Shown: one piece after another, positions 22,656 to 31,340 of the stretch
How the letters are laid out: each line of letters opens with the position of its first letter
How positions within the stretch are numbered: the first letter of the stretch is position 1
IMG/VR virus record: IMGVR_UViG_3300009684_000040
Coordinates: 1 to 54,336 of that record
DNA: 54,336 bases
Direction: 5' to 3' (one strand)
From: a virus
Notes under the pieces: generated by a model
Seen by the model: the letters and a program-made list of their open reading frames with translations, nothing else
Databases searched by the model: none
Told to the model about the DNA's origin: nothing
Made by a program: the position numbers and the translations under genes

Positions 22656-23630
22656 ATGCCGCAGTTCAGCGAAGATTTGTTTCTCGGTCCGGCCCAAACC
22701 TTTATGGGCACCGGTAACCGTCCATATACCACCACCGCGATTGGCGGCACGGGTGGCTCCTCTTCCTCCACCTTGACCATCACATCGATCGGTTTTGGTG
22801 CTCCTATTGTGCTTGGGATGTACGTTGACGGCACGAGCGTGACCGACGGCACCTACATCACAGCGTTTGGCACGGGTACCGGCGGCGCTGGCACCTATAC
22901 CCTTAACCAGGCGATCAACATTGCCAACACGACGGCATTAACGCTGCACGGTAATATTCCGTTTGATGATCCTAGCCAAATGGATCTGGGCGTTGGTCCT
23001 CTTGGCCGTATCTATGTCTGGGATGTCATTCCACAGGCTGCGGTAACCAACAACATCGCCGCGTCTCAAACGGCTGCCGGCTCTGGTGCTGTGACGTTGA
23101 CTGCGGGCACCTCGGCAAAGTCGGTGGTTCGCAACGATGGCACGACGGTCATTCAGTTGGATCTGCCTCGTGCGGTGAAGGTGAACTGCTCGACGACGGC
23201 TCGTGCGTTTACGGTTAGCGGTTATGACTACTACGGCCAGCCGATGACGGAGACGATTACGGTTTCTGTTGCAGGTACCGCGGTGACTGGCAAGAAGGCC
23301 TTCTATCAGGTCTCTGGCGCAACGATCGCTGGCTCCGCTACCTCAGTCGTGATCGGCACTAGCGACGTGCTTGGTATCCCGGTGCGCGTGGTTAACGTGG
23401 CTTATGTGGCGAGCGTTAAGAGCAACAGCACTCTGGCTCAGGATGCTGGTACGTTCGTCGCGGCGGATACGGCTACGGCCACCGCAACCACTGGCGACGT
23501 TCGCGGCACCTACACCCCCGCAACAGCATCGGACGGCATTGTTCGTACCGTGATGGGCATCCTGCTGCCGGCTATTGCGGTCGGCCCCAATGCAACCCGT
23601 GTCGGCGCTCTGGGCGTCACCCAGGCATAA
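22656..23630 (+). CDS. Virion structural protein with Gly/Thr-rich module
   Basis: 324 residues from ATG 22656 (AAGGAG 7 bases ahead; an upstream start adds 12 residues). Low in charge and rich in Thr/Val/Gly/Ala. A module near residues 50-85 (TSVTDGTYITAFGTGTGGAG, then TYTLNQA) recurs across phage structural proteins. Beta-rich; a decoration or tail-tube-like role is possible. Confidence 0.66.
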   Translation: MPQFSEDLFLGPAQTFMGTGNRPYTTTAIGGTGGSSSSTLTITSIGFGAPIVLGMYVDGTSVTDGTYITAFGTGTGGAGTYTLNQAINIANTTALTLHGNIPFDDPSQMDLGVGPLGRIYVWDVIPQAAVTNNIAASQTAAGSGAVTLTAGTSAKSVVRNDGTTVIQLDLPRAVKVNCSTTARAFTVSGYDYYGQPMTETITVSVAGTAVTGKKAFYQVSGATIAGSATSVVIGTSDVLGIPVRVVNVAYVASVKSNSTLAQDAGTFVAADTATATATTGDVRGTYTPATASDGIVRTVMGILLPAIAVGPNATRVGALGVTQA

Positions 23631-23643
23631 GGAGTAAAGAATC

Positions 23644-24927
23644 ATGGGTCAGTTTAAGCCAATGATCAAGATGGAGACCACCGAGCCAACCGTAGAGTTG
23701 AAGCTCAAGAAGGGTGGCGCGGTCAAGAAGATGGCCCGCGGTGGTGCTCCGATGGGTGCAATGGTCGGCGCTCCTAAGGGTGGCGTGATGGCTGGCGCGG
23801 CTCCGAAGATGCCTGCTCTTGCAGCTCGTCGTCGTGCGATGAAGGCTATGGGTGCTGCTCCGGCGGCTCCTATTGGGCCTGCTGCGGCGATGATGGGCAT
23901 GAAGAAGGGCGGCAAGGCTGACATGGCGCAGGACAAGGCCATGCTCAAGAAGGCCTTTATGCAGCACGATACGCAAGAGCACAAGGGCGGCAAGGGTACC
24001 AAACTCAAGCTGAAGTCTGGCGGCATGGCCGGAAAGATGGAGCGGTTTGAGACCAAGACCACGATTGAGGGCAACGAGGGCCAGTTTAAGAAAACGAAAA
24101 TGCACGAGGCCAAACCGGATCGCGTGAAGGGTCCCACCGGCATGATCAAGGAGAAGAATGCTGGCGGTTACAAGACTGGCGGCGTTGTGAAGGGCGCGGG
24201 TGGTTTTAAGACTGGCGGCGTTGTTGAGGGTCAGGGCGGTTTCCGCAAAGGCGGTGCCATAAAAAAGTTTGCTGAGGGCGGCCGCGTACAGCACGACGGC
24301 GGTCCGGAGCAGATGAAGCAGGGCAAGAAGAAGCCTGCCGGTCCCGTTTCTATCAACAGCCTCGCTGGCACCTATAAGAAGGGTGGCGCGGTGATGATGG
24401 CTACTGGTGGTTCGGCCGTTAAACCTCCCGTTCAACCTACCGCGGAGGGACACGCTAGGGCGGCGCTTTCGGCCTCTTTGGCGGCGAGTCAAAAACACTC
24501 TCAAATGCGGTCTCAGCAAGAAGCAAACCGGGTGGCGTCAAAAAATGCCCGCGCCGAACTGAGCGCATCTTGGTCTACCGAGGTTCTTCGGGAATCTATA
24601 GCTGCCGCCAAAAGAAGCTCCGCGGCTAAAGATTTGGGGCCCTTTGTAGTGTCTTCTGCCCCCCCTAAAAAGGCAGCCTCTGTTCCCCCTCAACGAGCAG
24701 AGATTCAATGGACAGGGCCGACGGGGCAGGGAACCATTAATGAAGATGGTTCTTATGGCGGTAGAAACCCTAACATTCGTGTAAGCCAGACTCCTGCTCC
24801 TACAAGGCCGCCTCGCCCGCAACCTATTCCTATTCCTTCTGAGGATTTGGGGGCGAGACCTCTGCCTGTTCCTGTGCCTCGCGTGGAAAATTCGGATTAT
24901 CGTCGAGGCGGTCGCGTTAAGCGTTAA
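23644..24927 (+). CDS. Basic Gly/Lys/Met-rich repeat protein
   Basis: 427 residues. Residues 20-260 are full of KKGG, ARGG and TGGV repeats (KLKKGGAVKK, YKTGGVVKG, FKTGGVVEG, GFRKGGAIKK) with strong positive charge and almost no hydrophobic core. The second half (about 260-427) is AT-richer and Pro/Ser-rich, ending RRGGRVKR. Good RBS. Such a protein could condense DNA or bind the capsid interior. Not assignable to a family by eye. Confidence 0.68.
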   Translation: MGQFKPMIKMETTEPTVELKLKKGGAVKKMARGGAPMGAMVGAPKGGVMAGAAPKMPALAARRRAMKAMGAAPAAPIGPAAAMMGMKKGGKADMAQDKAMLKKAFMQHDTQEHKGGKGTKLKLKSGGMAGKMERFETKTTIEGNEGQFKKTKMHEAKPDRVKGPTGMIKEKNAGGYKTGGVVKGAGGFKTGGVVEGQGGFRKGGAIKKFAEGGRVQHDGGPEQMKQGKKKPAGPVSINSLAGTYKKGGAVMMATGGSAVKPPVQPTAEGHARAALSASLAASQKHSQMRSQQEANRVASKNARAELSASWSTEVLRESIAAAKRSSAAKDLGPFVVSSAPPKKAASVPPQRAEIQWTGPTGQGTINEDGSYGGRNPNIRVSQTPAPTRPPRPQPIPIPSEDLGARPLPVPVPRVENSDYRRGGRVKR

Positions 24928-24938
24928 CGGAGATTGGT

Positions 24939-25712
24939 ATGGGCGTTTATTCTTCTGCTACCCGGCAGGGCGCGTATGAGCCGTTTGAGCTGCAGGTTGC
25001 TCGTGGTCAAATACAGGCGCATTCTGTTGTAACTGTTTCTGGCTACAACTCTGATGTTGATACTGCATGGGAAATGATTACTCCTATTGGAGATTTATCA
25101 TATCCAGCCTCCGCTTTGCAGATGACTGTGAGTTCATCTAGTGCCAGCGACACATCGGCAGGCACTGGCGCACGAACTGTATTGATTACCGGGTTGGATG
25201 CCAACTACGCGGTTATCAGTGAGACGGTGACGATGAATGGTCAAACCGCTGTCACAACCACAAACTCATTCTTGCGCGTCAACGCTATGTTGGTGACAAC
25301 CGCGGGCACGGGCCTTGCAAACGCAGGAATTATTTACATTGGCTCAGGCACTGTAACTTCTGGCGTTCCAGCAACCATTTATAATTTGATTTCTTCTGGT
25401 TATAACAATGCAACTTCGAGCCAATACACAATCCCTGCTGGCTATACTGGATACTTGGTAATTGCTCGAATTGGCTTGGCTCAAGATACTGGAACCAGTT
25501 TAATTACTGCAAGAACCCGTTTTGTTGGAACAAATGGAATTGCCATCACCGGCCCATTGATTGTTACCAATAACAACATCTCTACCCAACCATTTCCCTA
25601 TCCCATTTCAATTGCTGAAAAGACTCGCATTCAAGGCGAAGCAATTGGCGGTGCGGCAAATAATGAAGCAGCCGGGTTCTTCCAGTTAATTCTCATTAAG
25701 AATGCGGACTAA
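24939..25712 (+). CDS. Virion structural protein
   Basis: 257 residues, Thr/Ser/Ala-rich and beta-like (QLQVARGQIQAHSV is typical of the N-terminal part; many TTNSFLRVNAML-type strands), with little charge. It follows the basic repeat protein and precedes another basic protein. Possible capsid fibre or decoration. GGAG 8 bases before ATG. Confidence 0.65.
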   Translation: MGVYSSATRQGAYEPFELQVARGQIQAHSVVTVSGYNSDVDTAWEMITPIGDLSYPASALQMTVSSSSASDTSAGTGARTVLITGLDANYAVISETVTMNGQTAVTTTNSFLRVNAMLVTTAGTGLANAGIIYIGSGTVTSGVPATIYNLISSGYNNATSSQYTIPAGYTGYLVIARIGLAQDTGTSLITARTRFVGTNGIAITGPLIVTNNNISTQPFPYPISIAEKTRIQGEAIGGAANNEAAGFFQLILIKNAD

Positions 25713-25714
25713 TT

Positions 25715-26215
25715 ATGCCCACCAAGTCTCCTGCCCAAGAGCGGTTAATGCAGGCGGTCGCGCACAACCCTAAGTTTGCAAAGAAGGTTGGCATCCCGAC
25801 GAAGGTTGGCAAGGAGTTTACGGCTAAAGAGGGCGGTCTCTACGCGAATATTCACGCAAAGCAGGAGCGTATTGCTCACGGTAGCGGCGAGAAGATGCGT
25901 AAACCTGGCTCTCCAGGTGCACCAAAAGCGCAGGCGTTCAAGGAATCTGCGAAGACTGCGAAGATGAAGGAAGGTGGACCTAGCCTGGCTATAGGGCGCG
26001 GAGAAAAGCTCCCAGCAAGCCAAGGAGCGGGTTTAACGGCCAAGGGTAGGGCTAAGTACAACCGCGAGACGGGAAGCGATCTGAAGCCTCCCCAGCCGGG
26101 CGGAGGGGCAAGGCGTGATTCGTTTTGCGCCCGCATGGGTCCGGTTGCTGAGAAGAGTGAGAAGGGTAGTCGTGCTAGGGCCTCGATGAAGCGTTGGGGC
26201 TGTCCGTCATGGTAG
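25715..26215 (+). CDS. Basic virion protein with DUF6321-like C terminus
   Basis: 166 residues, very basic. N terminus SPAQERLMQAVAHNPKFAKK is a short helix motif seen in small phage proteins, middle KMKEGGPSL, and C terminus GLTAKGRAKYNRETGSDLK, then RRDSFCARM and ASMKRWGCPSW, which I associate with DUF6321. Could bind DNA in the virion. No clear RBS. Converges with the HNH gene and overlaps it by 9 bases. Confidence 0.68.
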   Translation: MPTKSPAQERLMQAVAHNPKFAKKVGIPTKVGKEFTAKEGGLYANIHAKQERIAHGSGEKMRKPGSPGAPKAQAFKESAKTAKMKEGGPSLAIGRGEKLPASQGAGLTAKGRAKYNRETGSDLKPPQPGGGARRDSFCARMGPVAEKSEKGSRARASMKRWGCPSW

Positions 26216-26701
26216 TCGGTCGTGGTGTGTAAATAATTTGTTTGCTTCTTTTTTGTAAGCTGCATAAGCCTCTTCGGCAGAATCAAAGAATCCGATTGTT
26301 GTTCTTTCCCTGTTGTGGCAAATTCTTGACATCCACTTGTTTACTTGTTTGTGCCAAGTGACCCCTCGGTAGCCTGAAGAGCTGTTTTTAGGGGCCGGTC
26401 TGTTTTGTTGATTTTGGTTTGCTGTCACAAGGCGCAGGTTTTCAAGCCGATTGTCAATTCTATTTCCGTTGATGTGGTCAAGATAAAAGCCTTCTGGAAT
26501 GTGCCCAAACATATAAACCCAGATAATTCTGTGTAACTTATGCGTTTGAGAGTTAAAGCTCATCACTTTGTACCCAGACGGATGTAGACACCCTGCTATT
26601 CTCCCTTTGAGCACGTTTGATCGACCTTCTTTCCAAGTTACAATACCCGCAATGGGATCATACTCAAGCATTGATCGTAGTTCAGACTGGCTTGGCAACA
26701 T
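26207..26701 (-). CDS. HNH homing endonuclease with AP2 domain
   Basis: 164 residues from ATG 26701 (a GTG at 26722 is possible). HNH core: LHRIIWVYMFGHIPEG then LDHINGNRIDNRLENLR (about 66-100). C-terminal AP2-like DNA-binding domain: GYRGVTWHKQVNKWM, IGFFDSAEEAYAAYKKEA. This combination is a free-standing homing endonuclease that cuts phage DNA lacking it. It is the only leftward gene in the structural half and lies between two rightward structural genes, as expected for a mobile insert. Confidence 0.92.
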   Translation of the reverse strand: MLPSQSELRSMLEYDPIAGIVTWKEGRSNVLKGRIAGCLHPSGYKVMSFNSQTHKLHRIIWVYMFGHIPEGFYLDHINGNRIDNRLENLRLVTANQNQQNRPAPKNSSSGYRGVTWHKQVNKWMSRICHNRERTTIGFFDSAEEAYAAYKKEANKLFTHHDRLP

Positions 26702-26759
26702 GACGCTTCCGTTTTGGTGCACTAAAAGCCGTAGGTTACCACAATTTTGGGAATGGTAA

Positions 26760-27812
26760 ATGGCGTACAGCGGAACGGTCGGTCAGACGGTTATCAATGT
26801 CCAGAAGGTTATTGATCATGCCGCTCGTCGTGCAGGAAAACTTGCGGAAGAGTTAACCGTTGAGCAGGTAAACTCTGCCCGTGAGTCTCTGTATTTCGTC
26901 TTATCGCACCTGATCAACACCGGAGTTGACTACTGGGCGATTGAAAAGAAGGTGTTTGGCCTTCTTCCAGACAAGCAGGTCTATGATATGCCTGCGGGGT
27001 TCAACGATACCCTAAACGTCTTGTATCGGCGCATGAACCGCCCCTCTGGAGCCTACTCCTCAAGCTCTGGGATCGCAATAAACGCCTTTGACGGCAACAT
27101 CGACACTGTTTGCACACAGACTTCTCCGAATGGAAACATATCAATTTATTACAATTCCCCGGTCTATGTCGGGTCAATCGGAGTATTACCGGGAGTTTCT
27201 GGAAACATCACGGTTGTATTTGAGTATTCCACCGACGGAATTACATGGAATGCGCTCTACTCCCCGGGGCAAACGACGTGGGCTGACAAAGAATGGCTCT
27301 GGTACGACATTGAGACGGGTCAAAACGTCCAGTATTACCGGATGCGAGCCATTAACGGAAGCACGATAGCCGTTAGGGAGTTGTATTTTGGCAACAACTC
27401 GACAGAAATCACGATGGCTAGCCTTAATCGTGATGACTACACGAACCTGCCGAACAAAAACTTTACTGCAAACCAGCCGTTTCAGTATTGGCTAAACCGC
27501 ACGATCCCGTATTCGCAGATTAACCTGTGGCCGGTACCGAGTGATGCGTTTGTGCAGATGGTTGTCTGGTACTCGCGTCAGGTTATGGACGTGGGTGCGC
27601 TTACGGATGAGCTAGAGATACCCCAGCGCTGGTATATGGCGATTGTGAATATGCTGGCGCATCAGATGGCGATGGAGTTGCCGGGTGTTGAGCCTGCTCG
27701 TATTCAGTATCTTGAGGCTCAGGCGCAGTCTACGTTTAACCTTGCAGAGCAGGAGGAGCGTGGTCGAGGTCCAATTTACTTTGCTCCGAATATTGCGCCC
27801 TATAACAGGTGA
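26760..27812 (+). CDS. Head-tail adaptor (tail tubular A-like) with inserted discoidin-like domain
   Basis: 350 residues. Residues 1-95 (VINVQKVIDHAARRAG, SARESLYFVLSHLINT) and 212-350 (INLWPVPSDAFVQM, IPQRWYMAIVNMLAHQMA) match phage adaptor/tail tubular A proteins of SU10 or T7 type. Between them, residues 97-211 read like an F5/8 (discoidin) beta-sandwich: NAFDGNIDTVCTQ at the start, EYSTDGITW in the middle, YYRMRAINGS and VRELYF at the end. Such domains bind carbohydrates, so the insertion may display a glycan-binding surface on the connector. Confidence 0.75.
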   Translation: MAYSGTVGQTVINVQKVIDHAARRAGKLAEELTVEQVNSARESLYFVLSHLINTGVDYWAIEKKVFGLLPDKQVYDMPAGFNDTLNVLYRRMNRPSGAYSSSSGIAINAFDGNIDTVCTQTSPNGNISIYYNSPVYVGSIGVLPGVSGNITVVFEYSTDGITWNALYSPGQTTWADKEWLWYDIETGQNVQYYRMRAINGSTIAVRELYFGNNSTEITMASLNRDDYTNLPNKNFTANQPFQYWLNRTIPYSQINLWPVPSDAFVQMVVWYSRQVMDVGALTDELEIPQRWYMAIVNMLAHQMAMELPGVEPARIQYLEAQAQSTFNLAEQEERGRGPIYFAPNIAPYNR

Positions 27813-27815
27813 TGT

Positions 27816-28151
27816 ATGCCTGTTTTCCTTGATACGACGGGGCTCTCAGATTTAGCAATTGCAATCTGTGACCGGTGCCGCATGAAGAGGCCGCACGCGG
27901 CAATGCGAACTGATCCAAACTTTCCAGGTCTGCAGGTCTGCGATCAGGGTTGCGCGGATAACTTTGATCCGTATCGACTCGCTGCACGCAAGACAGAAAA
28001 GATTACAATACGCTTTCCGCGCCCTGACGAGAGTGTTGCAGTTGAGGATAACAACCTCACGACTGGCGGAGATAATAATTTTGTATTGTCGCCAGAGCAA
28101 AATACTCAGACGCCAGAGAATAACGGCAACCTGGATAGTATCGAGATATAG
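27816..28151 (+). CDS. Zinc-finger-like tail-region protein
   Basis: 111 residues. CDRCRMKRPHAAM then VCDQGCADNF gives four Cys and a His, a likely zinc site; KTEKITIRFPRPDES follows. I have seen near-identical openings (FLDTTGLSDLAIAICDRC) in uncultured phages before fibre genes. The last 45 residues are Asn/Gln/Thr-rich. Function unknown. Confidence 0.7.
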   Translation: MPVFLDTTGLSDLAIAICDRCRMKRPHAAMRTDPNFPGLQVCDQGCADNFDPYRLAARKTEKITIRFPRPDESVAVEDNNLTTGGDNNFVLSPEQNTQTPENNGNLDSIEI

Positions 28152-31100
28152 ATGGCAAATGTAACTATTACCCAGCTTCCAGCGGCCCAACCCCTAACCG
28201 GCACGGAGCTGGTCCCTGTCGTCCAGAACGGGCAGACGGTTCGCACGACTACTGGTGCTATCGGTGGCGGCGGTGGCGGTAGCGGGTCTGTTACATCTGT
28301 CAACGTCTCTGGTGGCACTACGGGTTTGACGACGACTGGCGGGCCGATTACTACCTCTGGGACTATCACACTAGGTGGGACACTTGCGGTTGGGAGTGGC
28401 GGCACCGGCGGGACTACTGCGGCTACCGCTCGAGTAAACCTGCTGCCAAGTTACGCAGGAAATGAATCGTATGTGCTGCGGGTAAACCCTACCGCTACGG
28501 ATGTTGAGTGGTCTGCTGCTGGGAGTGGCGGTGGGGTTGTCAGCGTAACTGGAACCGCAAACGAGATCAATTCGACCGGCGGCATCACTCCGGTTCTTTC
28601 GTTGCCAAACTCCCTCACCTTCACAGGGAAAACCATTACTGGCGGGGCGTTTTCTGGCGGCACGATTGACAACACCTCTATTGGCTCCACGACACCTGCG
28701 GCGGGTAGGTTTTCAACAATAAGCGCCCCCACCGGAACCATTGTTGCAACCCCGACCAGCAACAACGATATTGTTAACAAGGCCTATGCTGATGCGGTCT
28801 CATCCGGGCTGTCTTTTCACCAAAATTGTAACCTTGCGACCGCCGACTTTTTGCCGGATTGCACATATAACAACGGATCTTCTGGAGTCGGCGCAACCCT
28901 GACCGCTATCTCAAATGGTGCGCTTTTAGTTGACTCGGTTAACGTCGCTGCTGGCAACCGCGTGCTAGTCAAGAACCAGTCTAATCAGGCGCAAAACGGC
29001 ATCTATACGGTTACCCAGGCTGGCGACGTATTAAATCCGTTCGTTTTGACTCGAGCGACGGACTACAACACGCCTGGCACGACCTACCTTAATGTTGATT
29101 CTGGCGACTTCACCCTTATCCTGACTGGCGCTACGAATGCAAATACTTCGTGGGTTCAGACAGCTCTACAGCCAATTACGATTGGCACTACCAGCCTTGT
29201 CTTTGTTCAGTTTGGCTCGGGGTCTGCTGTCTACTCAAACGGCACCGGCCTAAGCCTATCCGGCACAAATCAATTTAGCATTACGAATACAGGCGTGACC
29301 TCTGGGACCTACGGCTCTGCCACTCAGGTACCTCAGATTGCCGTAAACGCTCAGGGTCAGATTACTGGGGCCATTAACACCGCGATTGCGATTAACGGCA
29401 ACCAGGTTACTACTGGGACTGTTGCGATTTCTCAGGGTGGCACCGGTCAGTCAAGCGCGGCCAACGCTATCAACGCCCTGCTGCCGTCCCAAACCTCAAA
29501 CAACGGCAAGTTTTTAACCACTAACGGCACGAGCGCCTCTTGGGGTTCGGCTGGGACTGTGACGTCGGTTTCTGTCGTCTCTGCGAACGGGTTTGCTGGC
29601 ACTGTGGCGACCGCCTCAACAACGCCTGCTCTTACCCTTTCCACTACGATAACAGGGCTTCTTAAGGGCAACGGAACATCAATTAGTGCGGCGACGGCGA
29701 ATACAGATTATCAGTCTCCGTTCTCACTGACTACAACCGGAACGAGCGGCGCGGCTACATTTAACGGCACCGTGCTAAACATTCCAAACTATGCGACGGG
29801 CGGGTCTCCTGGTGGGTCAAACACTCAGATCCAATTTAACAATAGCGGTGCGTTTGGCGGCTCTGCTAATTTGACCTGGAACGGCAGCAGCATTCAGGTT
29901 GGTGGACAGGGATCGGTTAGGTTTGGCGACCTTGACAATAGCAACTGGGTGGCGTTTAGGGCGCCTTCGGTTGTGGGGACAAATGTAACCTGGACCCTTC
30001 CCTCGGCTGGGGGAACGGCCGGTCAACTTCTGTCAACGGATGCCTCAAATAATTTGTCGTGGGTTACGGCGACCGGAACTGGAACCGTTACAAGCGTTGG
30101 TCAGACATTTACCGGGGGCATCGTTTCTGTTGCCGGTTCTCCTGTTACAACAACTGGCTCGTTTGATTTGACTGTTGCTGGGACTAGCGGCGGCATAGTT
30201 TATTTCTCGTCGGGCACCACTTGGGCATCTTCTGGCGCGCTTGCATCTAATGCTCTGGTTGTTGGTGGCGGTGCTGGCGCGGCTCCTTCAACGGTTACGA
30301 CTGGCACTGGAGTTGTTACCGCTCTTGGTGTGAACACTGGTTCTGCTGGCGCGTTCGTTGTTAATGGTGGGGCGCTCGGAACGCCAAGCTCTGGGACGTT
30401 AACCAATGCGACGGGACTTCCTGTCTCTACGGGTGTTTCTGGCCTAGGAACCGGGGTTGCGGCTGCCCTGGGTACAAATACAGGCACAGCGGGATCGGTA
30501 GTTGTTAACGGTGGGGCTCTTGGGACTCCATCAAGCGGGACCGTTACAAATCTCACCGGCACCGCATCAATCAACATCAACGGTACTGTTGGCGATACGA
30601 CTCCGACGACTGGGGTGTTTACTACTGCCACGGCTAGAGCGGCGGCAACGCAAGACTCTGTAATCCTGCAAGGTCGAGCTGGCGGCACCTCTAGCTATGG
30701 CGTAACACTCACCCCAACAACACTTACTGCCAGTCGCACACTGACCCTTCCTGATGCCTCTGGAACGGTTTTGTATAGCGGTGGCCCTCTTGGCACCCCC
30801 TCTAGCGGCACTCTAACCAGCGCCACCGGGTTGCCTTTAACGACTGGCGTTACCGGGGTTCTTCCTGTTGCAAACGGCGGTACTAACGCAAGCGCTGCCG
30901 GTATCACCGCATTCAATAACATTACGGGCTACACGGCATCCGGCGCTACTGGAACGACCAGTACCAATTTGGTGTTTTCAACAACGCCAACGCTCACAAA
31001 CCCGACTGTTACGAACTACACCGAAAGCGTTGTGGCTATCGGCACGGTAACAACTACAAACACCATATCGTTAACTAGCGGCACGGTTCAAACAGCTACG

Positions 31101-31340
31101 TTAACAGCCTCAACTGCTTGTACATTCACAATGCCCACTGCAACCGCTGGTAAGTCATTCGTTCTGTTACTTAAACAAGCCGCATCTACGGGTAACGGTA
31201 GCGCAACATTTACTGGGGTCAAATGGGGTTCTGCTGGCGCTCCGACAATTACGGCAACGGCAGGAAAAATGGACATACTGTCTTTTATTGCTGATGGTAC
31301 AAACTGGTATGGCTCCATTACTCAAGGGTACACGCCATAA
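28152..31340 (+). CDS. Tail fibre protein
   Basis: 1,062 residues, Gly/Thr/Ser-rich with almost no charge, as in trimeric beta-fibres. N terminus TITQLPAAQPLTGTELVPVV is a fibre attachment motif. Residues 217-356 hold a globular domain (KAYADAVSSGLSFHQN, NRVLVKNQSNQAQNGIYTV) common in phage fibres. Then repeats GGTGQSS, GGALGTPSSGTLTNATG and PVANGGTN, and a closing domain with TWYGSITQGYTP type ending. Receptor binding is the expected role. Start ATG weakly supported by RBS. Confidence 0.85.
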   Translation: MANVTITQLPAAQPLTGTELVPVVQNGQTVRTTTGAIGGGGGGSGSVTSVNVSGGTTGLTTTGGPITTSGTITLGGTLAVGSGGTGGTTAATARVNLLPSYAGNESYVLRVNPTATDVEWSAAGSGGGVVSVTGTANEINSTGGITPVLSLPNSLTFTGKTITGGAFSGGTIDNTSIGSTTPAAGRFSTISAPTGTIVATPTSNNDIVNKAYADAVSSGLSFHQNCNLATADFLPDCTYNNGSSGVGATLTAISNGALLVDSVNVAAGNRVLVKNQSNQAQNGIYTVTQAGDVLNPFVLTRATDYNTPGTTYLNVDSGDFTLILTGATNANTSWVQTALQPITIGTTSLVFVQFGSGSAVYSNGTGLSLSGTNQFSITNTGVTSGTYGSATQVPQIAVNAQGQITGAINTAIAINGNQVTTGTVAISQGGTGQSSAANAINALLPSQTSNNGKFLTTNGTSASWGSAGTVTSVSVVSANGFAGTVATASTTPALTLSTTITGLLKGNGTSISAATANTDYQSPFSLTTTGTSGAATFNGTVLNIPNYATGGSPGGSNTQIQFNNSGAFGGSANLTWNGSSIQVGGQGSVRFGDLDNSNWVAFRAPSVVGTNVTWTLPSAGGTAGQLLSTDASNNLSWVTATGTGTVTSVGQTFTGGIVSVAGSPVTTTGSFDLTVAGTSGGIVYFSSGTTWASSGALASNALVVGGGAGAAPSTVTTGTGVVTALGVNTGSAGAFVVNGGALGTPSSGTLTNATGLPVSTGVSGLGTGVAAALGTNTGTAGSVVVNGGALGTPSSGTVTNLTGTASININGTVGDTTPTTGVFTTATARAAATQDSVILQGRAGGTSSYGVTLTPTTLTASRTLTLPDASGTVLYSGGPLGTPSSGTLTSATGLPLTTGVTGVLPVANGGTNASAAGITAFNNITGYTASGATGTTSTNLVFSTTPTLTNPTVTNYTESVVAIGTVTTTNTISLTSGTVQTATLTASTACTFTMPTATAGKSFVLLLKQAASTGNGSATFTGVKWGSAGAPTITATAGKMDILSFIADGTNWYGSITQGYTP

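Noticed and set aside
23617-24519. A 300-residue antisense frame over the basic repeat protein
   Set aside because: Low-complexity Leu/His/Arg product caused by the reverse complement of Gly/Lys/Ala-rich codons; no start signals.
30200-30688. Antisense frame over the fibre gene (162 residues)
   Set aside because: Ala/Pro/Val-rich product, a typical artefact of Thr/Gly/Ala-rich fibre codons read backwards.
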